From: Planctomycetota bacterium
GTDB taxonomy: Bacteria; Planctomycetota; Planctomycetia; Pirellulales; Pirellulaceae
DNA: 64,000 nucleotides
Reading direction: 5' to 3'
NCBI GenBank assembly: GCA_027622275.1
Contig: JAQBZB010000006.1
Span: 1-64,000 of the forward strand
The position numbers and the translations under genes are program-made. The notes beneath the pieces were generated by a model. It ran no database searches. It was given only the letters and a program-made list of their open reading frames with translations, and was not told the DNA's origin. Position 1 is the first letter of the stretch, and each line of letters starts with the position of its first letter. Positions 45,834-56,540 of this stretch are shown here, piece after piece.

Positions 45834-46793
45834 ATGTGTGAAGCTACTTTATCGCTGGTGGAACCTCAGCTAGTCCTGTCGCTGTTTGGCGCGCGCGACC
45901 AGCATCTCCGTGTGGTTCGTGATGCTCTGGGCGTGAAGATCTCGCATCGGGATGGGGAGGTGCATGTCTCGGGCGAGGAAGCTGCCGTCTCGCGGGCAAC
46001 CGAAGTCCTGGAACACTTGAAAAGTCTGGTCGAGCGGCGCGGGATGGTGACTCCGGACGACGTCTCCGAGATCCTCTCGCGAGTGAATGGGAACGGCGAG
46101 GCACATTTCAAGGAAGCGATTGAAGTCATCAACGCAGGCCAAACGATCAAGCCTCGCACCGCCGGACAGGCAATGTACATTGCCGCGATTCGTCAGCATG
46201 ATATCACGTTGTCGATAGGACCGGCCGGTTCCGGGAAAACCTATCTGGCCGTCGCGTTGGCCGTGGAAGCCTTGAAGCATCATCGTGCTCGAAAAATCGT
46301 CCTGGTTCGTCCCGCTGTCGAAGCGGGCGAGAGCCTGGGATTCTTGCCTGGTGACTTACAAGCGAAAATCAATCCCTACCTGCGACCGCTGCTCGACGCA
46401 TTGCACGAGATGATCGATTACGATCAGATTAAGCAGTTCATGGCCGAGGATGTCATCGAAGTGATCCCGTTGGCGTACATGCGGGGTCGCACGCTGAACG
46501 ACGCCTTCATCATCCTGGACGAAGCACAGAACACCACGATCGGACAGATGAAGATGTTTCTGACCCGCATGGGTGAAGGCTCGAAGATCGTGATCGCTGG
46601 GGATACGACGCAAATCGATTTGCCATCCCATGCCCGCAGTGGTTTGATCGATGCCATGTCGCGACTGCGAGACATCACGGGCATTGCCCAGATTCGGCTG
46701 ACCAAGGCCGATATTGTCCGCCATCGCTTGGTCCGGGCGATTGTCCAGGCGTACGACGAACCGGAGCCTCGCGGTAAGAAAGCACGTCGATAG
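45834..46793 (+). CDS. phoH: PhoH-like ATPase
   Basis: IGPAGSGKTYLAVALAVEAL (Walker A), KIVLVRPAVEAGESLGFLPGDLQAKINPYLRPLLDAL, FIILDEAQNTTIGQMKMFLTRMGEGSKIVIAGDTTQIDLP. Confidence 0.95.
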   Translation: MCEATLSLVEPQLVLSLFGARDQHLRVVRDALGVKISHRDGEVHVSGEEAAVSRATEVLEHLKSLVERRGMVTPDDVSEILSRVNGNGEAHFKEAIEVINAGQTIKPRTAGQAMYIAAIRQHDITLSIGPAGSGKTYLAVALAVEALKHHRARKIVLVRPAVEAGESLGFLPGDLQAKINPYLRPLLDALHEMIDYDQIKQFMAEDVIEVIPLAYMRGRTLNDAFIILDEAQNTTIGQMKMFLTRMGEGSKIVIAGDTTQIDLPSHARSGLIDAMSRLRDITGIAQIRLTKADIVRHRLVRAIVQAYDEPEPRGKKARR

Positions 46794-46799
46794 GAATTC

Positions 46800-49148
46800 A
46801 TGTCCACCAGCAGCCCACGCCGCAAGCGATCCGATCTAGCAGCTGGTATCCGGTTGCCGCCCGGCCAAGTCGCTCGCTTCCTAACCTACTTGCATCGGGG
46901 CGACGTTTTAGTGCGACTAGGTTTGTGCCTCCTGGCTGCGATGGTTATGTGGGGGTCAACGCGAGGCTGGAGTCGTCCATTCCCTTACACAAGCGGCTAT
47001 ATTCCCGCGCGAGATGTTGTCGCCAGCATCGACTTCAGTACCCGCGAACTTGATGTCCCGGAGAACGAGCGACGTCGACAACGAGCGCTGGCGCAGACCA
47101 TTTGCATTTACACGCACGACGGCCAGCCGCTGGTCGAACTTCGAGAGGCGCTAAAGAACCGAGTCTTTCAAGTTACTCATGGCGATGCTTTCGAAAGCCT
47201 CAGCGAAGACGACCGAAAGGCCTGGCAGGAGTTCTTGTCGACGACTGAGTCGATGGACAATGAAGAGCAATTCTTCAAGGACTTTAAGGTCGCGTTGGCG
47301 GAGGATCCGGAGCTACAGAAGTTCGAGCGAGCGGTGCAGAACGCATTCGCCGATTATGAAAAAGATGGGCTCTTGGTCCAGTTGGAACATCAGTTCGAAG
47401 AGGGAAGTCAAACGTCGGTCGAAGTCCATCCGAAGGGACGTTCCGATGTCATGCACCGGGTCGAAGTGGCTAACGTGCGAATTGCGCAAGCTACCGCGAA
47501 CTTGAACACGCGGCTGCACGACGGCTTTCAGGTCGCGGGACTTCCAGAAGCCCATCTCGATACGCTCGCGCTGCTGGTGGCGAACTGGCTCAACGGGAAG
47601 CGAATTCCGGCCACGCTGACCCTGGATGCCGAGGCGACGAACGAAGCTCGCCGGAAGGCCGTAGACTCGATCGAAGTAGCGACGATCAACTATCACGTGC
47701 GAGATCGTTTAGCCGCTGCGGGCATGCCGTTAACGAGTCGCGATGTCGGGCGTCTCCGGGCGGAGCACGATACGATCACCGAGGCTCTCAGCTTCGGCAG
47801 CCGATTTCGCCACACGCTTGCCCACTTCGGAATGTACGTGGCGATGTATGTCCTGTGTGGTTCGTACCTATTCTTTCACGACCGCCGGTTGCTGACGGAC
47901 ACCCGCCGCTTGGCCACGATGTTAGGGCTCGCCGTGGCAACCGTCGTGCTCTGTCACGCCGCGGCTGGAGATCGATGGCGCGCCGAAGTTATTCCCATGA
48001 CGCTGTTTGGAATCACGGTCGCAATTGCGTATCGTCGTGAACTTGCCTTGTTGCTCTCGGCGGTCGTCTCGCTTGTCGTGACGCTCGCCAGCGGCCATAG
48101 TTTGCCCGAATTTGTGATCCTCGTGGCTGCCGTCTCCTCCTCGATTTTGCTGGTGGGACGAATTCGCAGTCGCACCAAGCTGATCTATGTTGGAGTCGGC
48201 ACGGCGCTGGTGACATCGTTCACAACGCTAGGGATCGGGACGCTCGTGGGCCAGGCATTCGGCTGGTCCGGTGCCGGTTCGCTGGACAACTTGAGTGGAA
48301 CTACAGCCGGCATCTTTCCGTTATGGCTCACGCTGGGAGCCCTGTGGTTTGGCTTCTGTGCCTTGGTGGCGGGTGTCTTGATGACCGGTCTGCTGCCGTT
48401 CATCGAAAAGTTGTTTGATGTTCAAACTGACATCAGCTTGTTGGAACTCGGCGATGCGGCTCATCCGCTCTTGCAAGAGTTGGTGCGACGCGCACCGGGA
48501 ACGTACAACCACTCGATCAATGTCGCGTCAATCTCCGAGGCCGCCGCGGAAGCGATTGGTGCCAACGGCCTGTTGTGTCGCGTGGGTGCCTACTTTCATG
48601 ACATCGGCAAGATGCTGAAGCCCGGTTACTTTGTCGAGAATCAGAGTGGCGAGGGCAATCGACACGACTCGCTGATGCCAGCCATGAGTACCTTAGTCAT
48701 CATTGCACACGTCAAAGACGGTGCCGACTTGGCGCGCCAACATCGCTTGCCTCGCTCGATCATTGACTTCATCGAACAGCATCACGGCACGACGCTCGTC
48801 GAGTATTTTTACAACCAAGCCACGAAGCAAAGTGAAGCGGATCCGAATGCGGGCGAGGTCGACGAAACCAGTTTCCGTTATCCGGGCCCCAAGCCGCAGT
48901 CAAAAGAGACCGGCGTCATGATGCTCGCCGATGCAAGCGAGAGTGCCTGCCGCACGTTAACCGATCCCGCGCCCTCCCGAATCGAGCATCTTGTCCGCGA
49001 TATCGCCATGAATCGATTGCTCGACGGCCAGTTTGACGAATGCAACCTCACGCTACGCGAGTTGGCGATTATCGAAGAAAGTCTTGTCAAGTCGCTCACC
49101 GCCGTGTATCACGGACGCGTGAAGTATCCGAGCCAACAAACGGCCTAA
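46800..49148 (+). CDS. 7TM-HD family protein (PgpH/YqfF-like HDIG phosphohydrolase)
   Basis: Extracellular N-terminal domain, 7TM region, then APGTYNHSINVASISEAAAEAIGANGLLCRVGAYFHDIGKMLKPGYFVENQ...FIEQHHGTTLVEYFY. Confidence 0.92.
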   Translation: MSTSSPRRKRSDLAAGIRLPPGQVARFLTYLHRGDVLVRLGLCLLAAMVMWGSTRGWSRPFPYTSGYIPARDVVASIDFSTRELDVPENERRRQRALAQTICIYTHDGQPLVELREALKNRVFQVTHGDAFESLSEDDRKAWQEFLSTTESMDNEEQFFKDFKVALAEDPELQKFERAVQNAFADYEKDGLLVQLEHQFEEGSQTSVEVHPKGRSDVMHRVEVANVRIAQATANLNTRLHDGFQVAGLPEAHLDTLALLVANWLNGKRIPATLTLDAEATNEARRKAVDSIEVATINYHVRDRLAAAGMPLTSRDVGRLRAEHDTITEALSFGSRFRHTLAHFGMYVAMYVLCGSYLFFHDRRLLTDTRRLATMLGLAVATVVLCHAAAGDRWRAEVIPMTLFGITVAIAYRRELALLLSAVVSLVVTLASGHSLPEFVILVAAVSSSILLVGRIRSRTKLIYVGVGTALVTSFTTLGIGTLVGQAFGWSGAGSLDNLSGTTAGIFPLWLTLGALWFGFCALVAGVLMTGLLPFIEKLFDVQTDISLLELGDAAHPLLQELVRRAPGTYNHSINVASISEAAAEAIGANGLLCRVGAYFHDIGKMLKPGYFVENQSGEGNRHDSLMPAMSTLVIIAHVKDGADLARQHRLPRSIIDFIEQHHGTTLVEYFYNQATKQSEADPNAGEVDETSFRYPGPKPQSKETGVMMLADASESACRTLTDPAPSRIEHLVRDIAMNRLLDGQFDECNLTLRELAIIEESLVKSLTAVYHGRVKYPSQQTA

Positions 49149-49180
49149 GGACCGTTCGAGAAATACCTGTCCGAATTCAA

Positions 49181-49253
49181 GTGAGCGGCACGGCGCTAGC
49201 CGCCGGTGTTTCACGGCGCACGAAGAACCGGTGGCTAGCGCCATTCCGCTCAC
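49181..49253. repeat. Palindromic intergenic repeat (type B)
   Basis: gtgagcggcacggcgctagccgccggt ... accggtggctagcgccattccgctcac, ~27-nt imperfect inverted arms, between the 7TM-HD gene and ybeY. Confidence 0.7.
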
Positions 49254-49286
49254 TAATTCCTCGAACGCTGCTAAGTCAATTCTTCG

Positions 49287-49799
49287 GTGCCGCCTGTGAT
49301 CAAGGTTGAAATCGCCAACAAGCAATCGGAACACGTCTTCGATGCCAAGTTGCTACAAGCGGCGGTGCGGCGAGTGCTCGATGGCGAATCAATCGAAGAA
49401 GCGGATGTGAGCGTTGCGATTGTCGACGACGCGACGATCCATGTCCTTAATCGCAAGTATTTGCAACATGATTACGCGACCGACGTGTTGAGTTTTCTTC
49501 TGAGTTCATCCGGCGACTTGCTCGAGGGGGAGATCATCGTCAGCGCGGACACCGCCGCGCGTGAAGCGATTCGGTTCCGTTCGTCGCTGCTCGATGAATT
49601 GCTTTTGTACTTGATTCACGGCACGTTGCATTTGGCCGGCTACGACGACGCCTCAGACTCCGAACGCGCAACCATGCGCGTCAAAGAGCGCCAATACCTG
49701 GGGGCGCTCGGTCGCCCGCCAAACTATGAAGAACGGACGGCCACAATCGTTACTGCTCCGGGAGCCAAACATCCCGCGGAAGGAGAGACGCGATCGTGA
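49287..49799 (+). CDS. ybeY: Endoribonuclease YbeY (rRNA maturation)
   Basis: VSVAIVDDATIHVLNRKYLQHDYATDVLSFLLS...LLYLIHGTLHLAGYDDASDSERATM. Position between 7TM-HD and CorC-like genes is typical. Confidence 0.9.
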   Translation: MPPVIKVEIANKQSEHVFDAKLLQAAVRRVLDGESIEEADVSVAIVDDATIHVLNRKYLQHDYATDVLSFLLSSSGDLLEGEIIVSADTAAREAIRFRSSLLDELLLYLIHGTLHLAGYDDASDSERATMRVKERQYLGALGRPPNYEERTATIVTAPGAKHPAEGETRS

Positions 49800-51100
49800 G
49801 TTGGGCGAGTTTGTGCGTACTGGCCGTTCTAGGAATGTTGCTCACCGGCTTTGCCGCAACGGCTTCCAAAGCACTTCAGGAGTTCTCCCGTCGAGAGTTG
49901 GAAGTTTACGCACGCCACCGCGGGCGGACCGATCGATTCGGAGCCATCTTGGACGGCTACGAACAGGCAGCACTGGGGCTGGAAAGCCTTCAAATTATCG
50001 GAACTGCGATTCTAACATTGAGCCTCTTCGCGATAGCGTGCAACGTATTTGATGGTTTGGCCACGATCGAAGCTTACCAGTTTGCTGGGATCGCGGTGGT
50101 CAGCTCACTGGTGTTACTCTCGGTCACAACTTGGATTCCCGCAGCCGTGATTTCGCTTTGGACGGCACCGTTCGTTTACCACAGTTGGCCGTTATTGCAG
50201 TTGATCACCTGGGGACTTTGGCCGCTTACGCTGGGCGTGAAAGTTGTCGGCGCTTTGTTTCGGCGTTTGGCGGATCGTCCCGAAGAGGAGGAGGACGACG
50301 AAGAAGCGTTTGAAGACGAGATTCTGTCGGTCGTGGCCGAGGGTCTCCATGACGGAGTCCTAGAAAAAGAAGAACGCAAAATGATCGAAGGAGTGATGGA
50401 ACTCGGCGATACCGATGTGTTGGCAATCATGACACCTCGGAGCAACCTCGACGCGCTTGATATCAGCCTTGGTTGGGACGAAGTACAGGCGTTTGTTGTG
50501 AAAGCCGGCCGCACTCGGATACCCGTCTATGAAGGATCGCTCGACAATGTCGTTGGAATTCTCTACGTCAAAGATCTGCTGAAAGAGTTGTCCCTCTCGC
50601 ATAGCCAGCCGCGCAAATCACTCCGCGACCTGTTGCGAAAGCCTTGGTGCGTACCAACCACCAAGCCATTGGACGATCTTCTGCAAGAGTTTCTGCAGAC
50701 GCGAAACCATCTGGCTTTGGTGGTCGACGAGTATACGTCTATTGCGGGAGTTGTCACGATCGAAGATGTGTTGGAAGAGATCGTCGGCGAGATAGTTGAC
50801 GAATCTGACTACGACGAAATCGAGGAGTTCCAGCTGCTCGACGACCAAACCGCCGAAGTCCTAGGCCGGATTCATCTGCACGTTATCAACAACCGGCTCG
50901 GCCTGAATCTCGACGAGCCGGACGATTACGACACGCTAGCGGGACTCGTCATCACTCACTTCGGCCGTATCCCGAAGCCTGGAGAATCGGTCGACCTCGG
51001 ACAGGCTCGGATTACCGTCCTCGAAACAACTAGGCGTCAAATCGAGCGTCTGCGGATCGAAGTTACCTCTGCTCCCAATGGAGTCCAGGACGCGTCATGA
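49796..51100 (+). CDS. HlyC/CorC-type (CNNM) membrane protein with CBS domains
   Basis: N-terminal TM region, DVLAIMTPRSNLDALDISLGWDEV...RIPVYEGSLDNVVGILYVKDLL...NHLALVVDEYTSIAGVVTIEDVLEEIVGEIVDESD, and C-terminal CorC-like domain. Overlaps ybeY by 4 nt. Confidence 0.92.
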   Translation: MSWASLCVLAVLGMLLTGFAATASKALQEFSRRELEVYARHRGRTDRFGAILDGYEQAALGLESLQIIGTAILTLSLFAIACNVFDGLATIEAYQFAGIAVVSSLVLLSVTTWIPAAVISLWTAPFVYHSWPLLQLITWGLWPLTLGVKVVGALFRRLADRPEEEEDDEEAFEDEILSVVAEGLHDGVLEKEERKMIEGVMELGDTDVLAIMTPRSNLDALDISLGWDEVQAFVVKAGRTRIPVYEGSLDNVVGILYVKDLLKELSLSHSQPRKSLRDLLRKPWCVPTTKPLDDLLQEFLQTRNHLALVVDEYTSIAGVVTIEDVLEEIVGEIVDESDYDEIEEFQLLDDQTAEVLGRIHLHVINNRLGLNLDEPDDYDTLAGLVITHFGRIPKPGESVDLGQARITVLETTRRQIERLRIEVTSAPNGVQDAS

Positions 51101-51505
51101 TTGCGACTTCACGTAACTGCAACGAGCAGTTCTGCTTATAGCGATTAATTGAAGTTTGCGGGCTGGGCAACCGATGATGGGTGATGCGATACAGAGCTGT
51201 CGAGTCAGAAATTAGCCGTTTCTGCTGTTAATGCTTGTGCCACAATGACTTACAGTGAGCATGGCCGTCATGCGCCGGTCGTATGTTGTAAGTCCCTTGA
51301 TAATCGTGACTTACGGATCACTATTCGCAGACGATAGCAGACGACGGAACCCGTTTGCCTCGCCGGAAACTAATCCGAGTAGCTGTCGCCAGGAAAGCTT
51401 GATCTTGACTCTACTTCTTACGCTATTTACACTTGGAACTCGTCGGCACCGTCTCTGGCGGCGTGTTTTCTGTGAAATTCGGGCTTGTTCTGGGAGAGTT
51501 CAGTC

Positions 51506-51931
51506 GTGACCAAAAAAGAGATCGTCAAAACGATTTCCGAAGAGATTGGCATGACCCAACTCAAGACTAAGGAAATCGTCCAAAAGACGTTTGATGCGAT
51601 CGTCGAGACACTTGTCGACGAGCGACGCATCGAGCTTCGCAATTTTGGCGTTTTCGAGGTCAAGAAGCGGGCAGCTCGTAAGGCTCGAAATCCACGAACC
51701 GGTCAACGCGTTGACGTCCCTGAGAAGTACGTCGTCACGTTCAAGCCTGGTAAGGAAATGGAAGAGAAGGTGCGACAGTTGGAACTGCGCGAAGCAGCAG
51801 CCGCTGCCGCTGCGGCGCAACGAGCTGCTGCATCGTCACTTCCGACCCCTGAAGCAAGTCCATCACCAATTCACTCACAACCCCCGTCGCAGCCATTCGG
51901 CAACACGGGGTATCCCGGTTCCGGGAACTAA
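51506..51931 (+). CDS. HU/IHF-family DNA-binding protein with Ala/Pro-rich C-terminal tail
   Basis: [85 protein letters not shown], tail [48 protein letters not shown] start. Confidence 0.92.
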   Translation: MTKKEIVKTISEEIGMTQLKTKEIVQKTFDAIVETLVDERRIELRNFGVFEVKKRAARKARNPRTGQRVDVPEKYVVTFKPGKEMEEKVRQLELREAAAAAAAAQRAAASSLPTPEASPSPIHSQPPSQPFGNTGYPGSGN

Positions 51932-52037
51932 CATTGATCGGATACCTTTGCCGGCAGGCCCCCGGTTAGCTTCCTTGCACCGACTCTTTTCGCAGGTACG
52001 GATCTTATCTCTAACACTGGCAACGTTTTGTTGTCAG

Positions 52038-52075
52038 GGCAGCTTGGGCTGCCGCTAACAGCCAGGACGGCTGTT
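52038..52075 (+). other. Two adjacent small hairpins upstream of the small lipoprotein gene
   Basis: ggcagc-ttgg-gctgcc (52038-52053) and aacagcc-aggac-ggctgtt (52057-52075). Confidence 0.45.
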
Positions 52076-52101
52076 GATGTCTCATCATGGAGGAGTTTTC
52101 G

Positions 52102-52320
52102 ATGCGTCGGATCTTTTACACGCTGTTGCTGGGCGTTCTACTCAGCTCAAGTGTGGGGTGCTTTCTACCCATCTACTCCGGCGAACCAACTCGTCGCGTC
52201 CAACAAATGATCTTCACATCGGAAGATCTGCGGGCATTCTATGACGTGTGGGAACGCGTCTGGTTCCTGGATATGCCAGATCACATGACACCGCAGCGAA
52301 TTCACGGCGGCGTGATCTAG
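52102..52320 (+). CDS. Small putative lipoprotein
   Basis: 72 aa MRRIFYTLLLGVLLSSSVGCFLPIYSGEPTRRVQQMIFTSEDLRAFYDVWERVWFLDMPDHMTPQRIHGGVI with lipobox-like SSVGC. Confidence 0.65.
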   Translation: MRRIFYTLLLGVLLSSSVGCFLPIYSGEPTRRVQQMIFTSEDLRAFYDVWERVWFLDMPDHMTPQRIHGGVI

Positions 52321-52478
52321 CCTTACCGATCGACGTAACAATAAGAGCCTATTGACTCTGCGCTCCCGGTACGCGCCGATCCGATTCCTCCAAACGCCTT
52401 GTTCGCCGTCATTGTTCACCGAGTTCGCCACGGATAGATTACGGGAGTCCCCAATCTATCTGGCACGATAAGCGAACT

Positions 52479-53447
52479 ATGACGGACAACAACTCCGCGA
52501 AAGTAAATCTTTCCGTCCAACTGGGGCGACTTTCTCTCGCCAATCCGATTCTGGTTGCCTCTGGCACCTTTGGCTACGCCCGCGAGATGGAGCATTTGGT
52601 CGACCTCAGCCGGCTCGGCGGCATTCTCCCCAAGACCATTACCAAGGCTCCACGCACGGGCAATCATCCGTGGCGGACGGTCGAGACTTCGGCCGGCCTG
52701 CTTAATTCAATCGGCCTGGACAACGACGGGATCGATGCGTTCATCGAACACCATCTTCCCTATTTGGTGAGCCTCGATACGTCCGTGATCGTCAGCATCG
52801 CGGGACGCAACGAAGAAGAATTTGTCGAGTTGGCAAGCCGCTTGGATCAGGAAGCCGGAATCGCGGCGATTGAGCTGAATATCTCGTGCCCGAATGTGAC
52901 AGGTGGCGTCGATTACGGTACCGATCCAACGCTCTGCAAGCAGCTTGTCGCGAACGTCCGCGAGCAGTGCGAATTGCCCGTGATCGCCAAACTGACCCCC
53001 AACGTGACGCGAATCGCCGACATCGCGAGCGCTGCGGCCGCTGGGGGCGCGGACGCCGTGAGTCTGATCAACACAGTGCTGGGGATGGCGGTTGATTGGA
53101 AACGCCAACGACCGATGCTCGGTAACGTCGTTGGAGGACTGAGCGGTCCCGCCATCAAACCCGTCGCCTTGCGTTGCGTCCATCAGGTCGCACGCGCGGT
53201 CGATATTCCGATTATTGGCATCGGAGGGATTTCAAACATTGACGACGTCATGGAATTCCTGGTTGCTGGTGCTAGCGCAGTGCAGATCGGTACGGCAAAC
53301 TACTATAATCCGACCGTTTCAATGACAATTCTGGATCAGCTGCCTGAGGCGCTCCGTCAGCTCGGAGCAACTTGTATTAAAGACGTGGTCCGTTCGTTGC
53401 AGTTGCCACAACCAGCGGCCCCCTTGCCAATCACACCGGCCGTTTGA
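52479..53447 (+). CDS. pyrD: Dihydroorotate dehydrogenase (class 1)
   Basis: [19 protein letters not shown]...[22 protein letters not shown]...[16 protein letters not shown]...[36 protein letters not shown]. Confidence 0.93.
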   Translation: MTDNNSAKVNLSVQLGRLSLANPILVASGTFGYAREMEHLVDLSRLGGILPKTITKAPRTGNHPWRTVETSAGLLNSIGLDNDGIDAFIEHHLPYLVSLDTSVIVSIAGRNEEEFVELASRLDQEAGIAAIELNISCPNVTGGVDYGTDPTLCKQLVANVREQCELPVIAKLTPNVTRIADIASAAAAGGADAVSLINTVLGMAVDWKRQRPMLGNVVGGLSGPAIKPVALRCVHQVARAVDIPIIGIGGISNIDDVMEFLVAGASAVQIGTANYYNPTVSMTILDQLPEALRQLGATCIKDVVRSLQLPQPAAPLPITPAV

Positions 53448-53530
53448 CGACCCCGGCAGCAGAGCTTGACTTTACAGCACGCGACTTTCACTACCGAAGC
53501 AATTCTCTTCACAACGCCAAAGCAATCATC

Positions 53531-54496
53531 ATGCGAGTTCTTTCCGGGATTCAACCGACTGGTCGCCCCCACTGGGGTAACTACTTTGGCGCGATTCGTC
53601 AGTACATCGACCTTCAGAACGACAACGAAGCGTATTACTTCGTCGCCAACCTTCATGCCCTGACCACCATCCGCGACGCCGACGAACTGCGCGGGAACAC
53701 ACTCGATGCCGTGCTGGATCTCCTGGCCTTGGGGCTCGATCCGGATCGGGCAACTTTGTTCGTGCAATCGGATGTGCCCGAAGTCTCAGAGCTTTGCTGG
53801 CTGCTCATGAGCGGTACACCGATGGGGCTCCTCGAACGGTGCGTTTCGTACAAGGACAAAGTATCGAAAGGGCTGCCAGCCAACGCGGGCTTGTTCACGT
53901 ACCCAGTTCTTCAGGCGGCGGACATCCTGATCTACGATGCGGATGTCGTTCCGGTTGGACAGGATCAGGTGCAACATGTCGAAATCTGCCGCGATATCGC
54001 ACAGAGCTTCAATCACCACTTTGGAGAGACGTTTGTATTGCCGAAGCCGCGCGTCCTTGAAGCGACCGCGAGGGTTCCCGGGACCGACGGCGAGAAGATG
54101 TCGAAGAGCTACAACAACACGATTGAGATCTTCGAGCCCCTCAAGCCACAGCGCAAAAAGATCATGCGAATCACAACCGATTCACGGCCGATGGAAGACC
54201 CAAAAGAGCCAGAAGGCGATCATCTATACCAGCTCTATGCTTGCTTCGCGGCGGCTCCGGCCTTGGAAGAAATGGCGGCGATGTATCGCCGCGGTGGGTT
54301 CGGGTATGGCGAGGTCAAGAAAGCGATCGCAGATGCGTCCGAGCACTTCTTCGCCGAACCACGAGCGAAACGCGAAGAACTCGCCGCGCATCCCGAGAAA
54401 GTTGCGGAGATCCTGGCTGACGGTGCCAGCCGAGCCCGTCTGAAAGCTGGTGAAGTGTTGCGACGGGCTCAGAAGGCGTGCGGGGTGAGAGGCTGA
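53531..54496 (+). CDS. trpS: Tryptophanyl-tRNA synthetase
   Basis: [29 protein letters not shown] (HIGH-like), [46 protein letters not shown] (KMSKS). Confidence 0.96.
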   Translation: MRVLSGIQPTGRPHWGNYFGAIRQYIDLQNDNEAYYFVANLHALTTIRDADELRGNTLDAVLDLLALGLDPDRATLFVQSDVPEVSELCWLLMSGTPMGLLERCVSYKDKVSKGLPANAGLFTYPVLQAADILIYDADVVPVGQDQVQHVEICRDIAQSFNHHFGETFVLPKPRVLEATARVPGTDGEKMSKSYNNTIEIFEPLKPQRKKIMRITTDSRPMEDPKEPEGDHLYQLYACFAAAPALEEMAAMYRRGGFGYGEVKKAIADASEHFFAEPRAKREELAAHPEKVAEILADGASRARLKAGEVLRRAQKACGVRG

Positions 54497-54897
54497 TGAA
54501 TATCACAGGCATCGGAACCGATATTGTCGAATGCCTTCGCATCGCTCAGATGATTGAGCGGCATGGTGAGCTGTTCCTGAAGCGAGTCTATACGCAGCGC
54601 GAGATTGAATACTGCAGCTCACGTAAGGCCGCGACGCAGCATTATGCTGGTCGCTGGGCGGCGAAAGAGGCGGTACTGAAAGCGATGGGAACCGGCTGGG
54701 CGAAGGGGATCAGTTGGCGCGACATCGAAGTCCGCAACGACGAAGGGGGCCGTCCGTCCATCCTGCTCGGCGGAGCAGCCCGCGAAATCTGCGAGCGACG
54801 GGGCGTCCGCGACATGCTGATCAGCATCTCTCACTGTCGAAGCCACGCGACCGCGTATGCGTTAGCTGTCGCTGACGATGACGAGAATCCGTTCTGA
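54496..54897 (+). CDS. acpS: Holo-[acyl-carrier-protein] synthase
   Basis: [40 protein letters not shown]...HYAGRWAAKEAVLKAMGTGW...MLISISHCRSHATAYALA. Start overlaps the trpS stop by 1 nt. Confidence 0.94.
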   Translation: MNITGIGTDIVECLRIAQMIERHGELFLKRVYTQREIEYCSSRKAATQHYAGRWAAKEAVLKAMGTGWAKGISWRDIEVRNDEGGRPSILLGGAAREICERRGVRDMLISISHCRSHATAYALAVADDDENPF

Positions 54898-55077
54898 CGC
54901 GGACAGAAGCTCTCCGCCGCAACCGTCGTAGCCGAAGTCGTGAGGATTTGGCATCCTTGACCGGTCGAAATGGCCCTCCTACGATGAACTTCGCAGTTTG
55001 GCCGAGCGTTCCCAGCTTGACCGACGCCCTTAATCGCAACTGCTGACTATCACTTACTTTTTCGACGAAGGCGATCG

Positions 55078-55737
55078 ATGCCACACAGCGATCCGACGCA
55101 GACCGAAGCAGGCACTATTGACGCAGAGGCGGACGACCAAGGCGGCTGTGTGGCTGCTGCATCTAAATCTCCGGTCGACATGCAACGACTGCAAAATGCC
55201 GTTCGCGAGATCTTGGCCGCGGTGGGCGAAGACCCGAACCGCGAGGGCTTGCTGGAGACGCCAGCTCGTGTGGCGAGGATGTACGCCGAGCTGTTCAGCG
55301 GCTTGCACGATGACCCGCGCGCCCATCTGAAGAAGGTGTTCACGGAAGAATACGACGAGGTCGTTGTCGTCCGCGACATCAGCTTTAACAGTATGTGCGA
55401 ACACCATCTCTTACCGTTCATGGGCATGGCTCATATCGGTTATATCCCGAACGGAAAGGTTCTTGGGTTGAGCAAATTGGCTCGCGTTGTCGAAAGTGTT
55501 TCGCATCGGCCGCAAGTTCAAGAACGCATGACCGAGGAGATCGCTCGGCTGCTGGAGAGCGAGCTGGATGCGAAAGGAGTCGGCGTTGTTGTGGAAGCGA
55601 CTCACACATGCATGACGATTCGCGGCGTCCGAAAGCCGGGGAGCTTGTGCGTCACGTCGGCGATGAAGGGTCTGTTCCGCACGAACATTTCGTCGCGCGC
55701 CGAGATCATGCAACTTATCTACGGCGACAGGCGGTAG
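55078..55737 (+). CDS. folE: GTP cyclohydrolase I
   Basis: [26 protein letters not shown]...[36 protein letters not shown]...[24 protein letters not shown]. Confidence 0.96.
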   Translation: MPHSDPTQTEAGTIDAEADDQGGCVAAASKSPVDMQRLQNAVREILAAVGEDPNREGLLETPARVARMYAELFSGLHDDPRAHLKKVFTEEYDEVVVVRDISFNSMCEHHLLPFMGMAHIGYIPNGKVLGLSKLARVVESVSHRPQVQERMTEEIARLLESELDAKGVGVVVEATHTCMTIRGVRKPGSLCVTSAMKGLFRTNISSRAEIMQLIYGDRR

Positions 55738-55743
55738 GCACGC

Positions 55744-56535
55744 GTGGGATTCTCGCAACTGCTGATCCAATTTGTCTTTCGACTCACGTTCGGCGTTGCC
55801 CTGGCGATGGCAATCACGCCGGCCAAGCACGTATCGAGCGGCTTCTATCGCGTGCATCTGTGGGTCTTGATGGGGCTCAATACGCTCGCCGCGCTCGCCG
55901 TCTATTCGCAGACGGAAGCTCTCGCCGGTGTTCTTATGAACTGGCGGTTGCCATTTGCTTTGGCAATCGCGCTGGCCGTGCTGAGCTATTTCGGCTCCGT
56001 GATTTGGCTTTACGAAAGGCCGGACTTGGGAACTGCCGTTATCGTTCTCGTCGCGGCGGCCGCGCTCGTCGCCGCCGCCTTCGCGACACCTTGGGGCAAC
56101 ACCAAGACGCCGCTTGGGATCACGCTGGCGATGCTGGATCTTGGGTCGAGCGGCGTGCTGCTGGGCGTCACGCTGTCGGCGATGTTCCTCGGACATTGGT
56201 ATCTCAACACGCCCACCATGGAATTGATGCCTTTGAAGCGTCTGGTGATCTTCATGACGTGCGCGATCGTGGTCCGGACGCTCGTCAGCGGCACGGGGCT
56301 GGCGCTGCAAGCGACGTCAGCACGGCCGCTGGATACAGCGTTTTGGATCTTTGTCACGTTTCGTTGGTTGTCGGGACTGTTGGGCACGTTCACGCTGGCG
56401 TTGATGACGTGGTACACCCTGAAAGTCCCCAACACACAGAGCGCCACCGGCATCCTTTATGCAGGTGTTATTCTCGCTTTCCTGGGCGAACTGACCTCCC
56501 TGCTACTGTCGGTCGACTACCTCTATCCTTTATGA
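55744..56535 (+). CDS. Hypothetical multi-TM membrane protein
   Basis: 263 aa, 8 or so hydrophobic segments (VLMGLNTLAALAVYSQTEAL..., FALAIALAVLSYFGSVIWLY..., ILYAGVILAFLGELTSLLLSVDYLYPL). GTG start. Confidence 0.7.
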   Translation: MGFSQLLIQFVFRLTFGVALAMAITPAKHVSSGFYRVHLWVLMGLNTLAALAVYSQTEALAGVLMNWRLPFALAIALAVLSYFGSVIWLYERPDLGTAVIVLVAAAALVAAAFATPWGNTKTPLGITLAMLDLGSSGVLLGVTLSAMFLGHWYLNTPTMELMPLKRLVIFMTCAIVVRTLVSGTGLALQATSARPLDTAFWIFVTFRWLSGLLGTFTLALMTWYTLKVPNTQSATGILYAGVILAFLGELTSLLLSVDYLYPL

Positions 56536-56540
56536 TGAAA

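Noticed and set aside
51255-51509. 84-aa plus-strand ORF upstream of HU
   Set aside because: Composition is not protein-like and it runs into the HU start in another frame; more likely the HU promoter/leader region.
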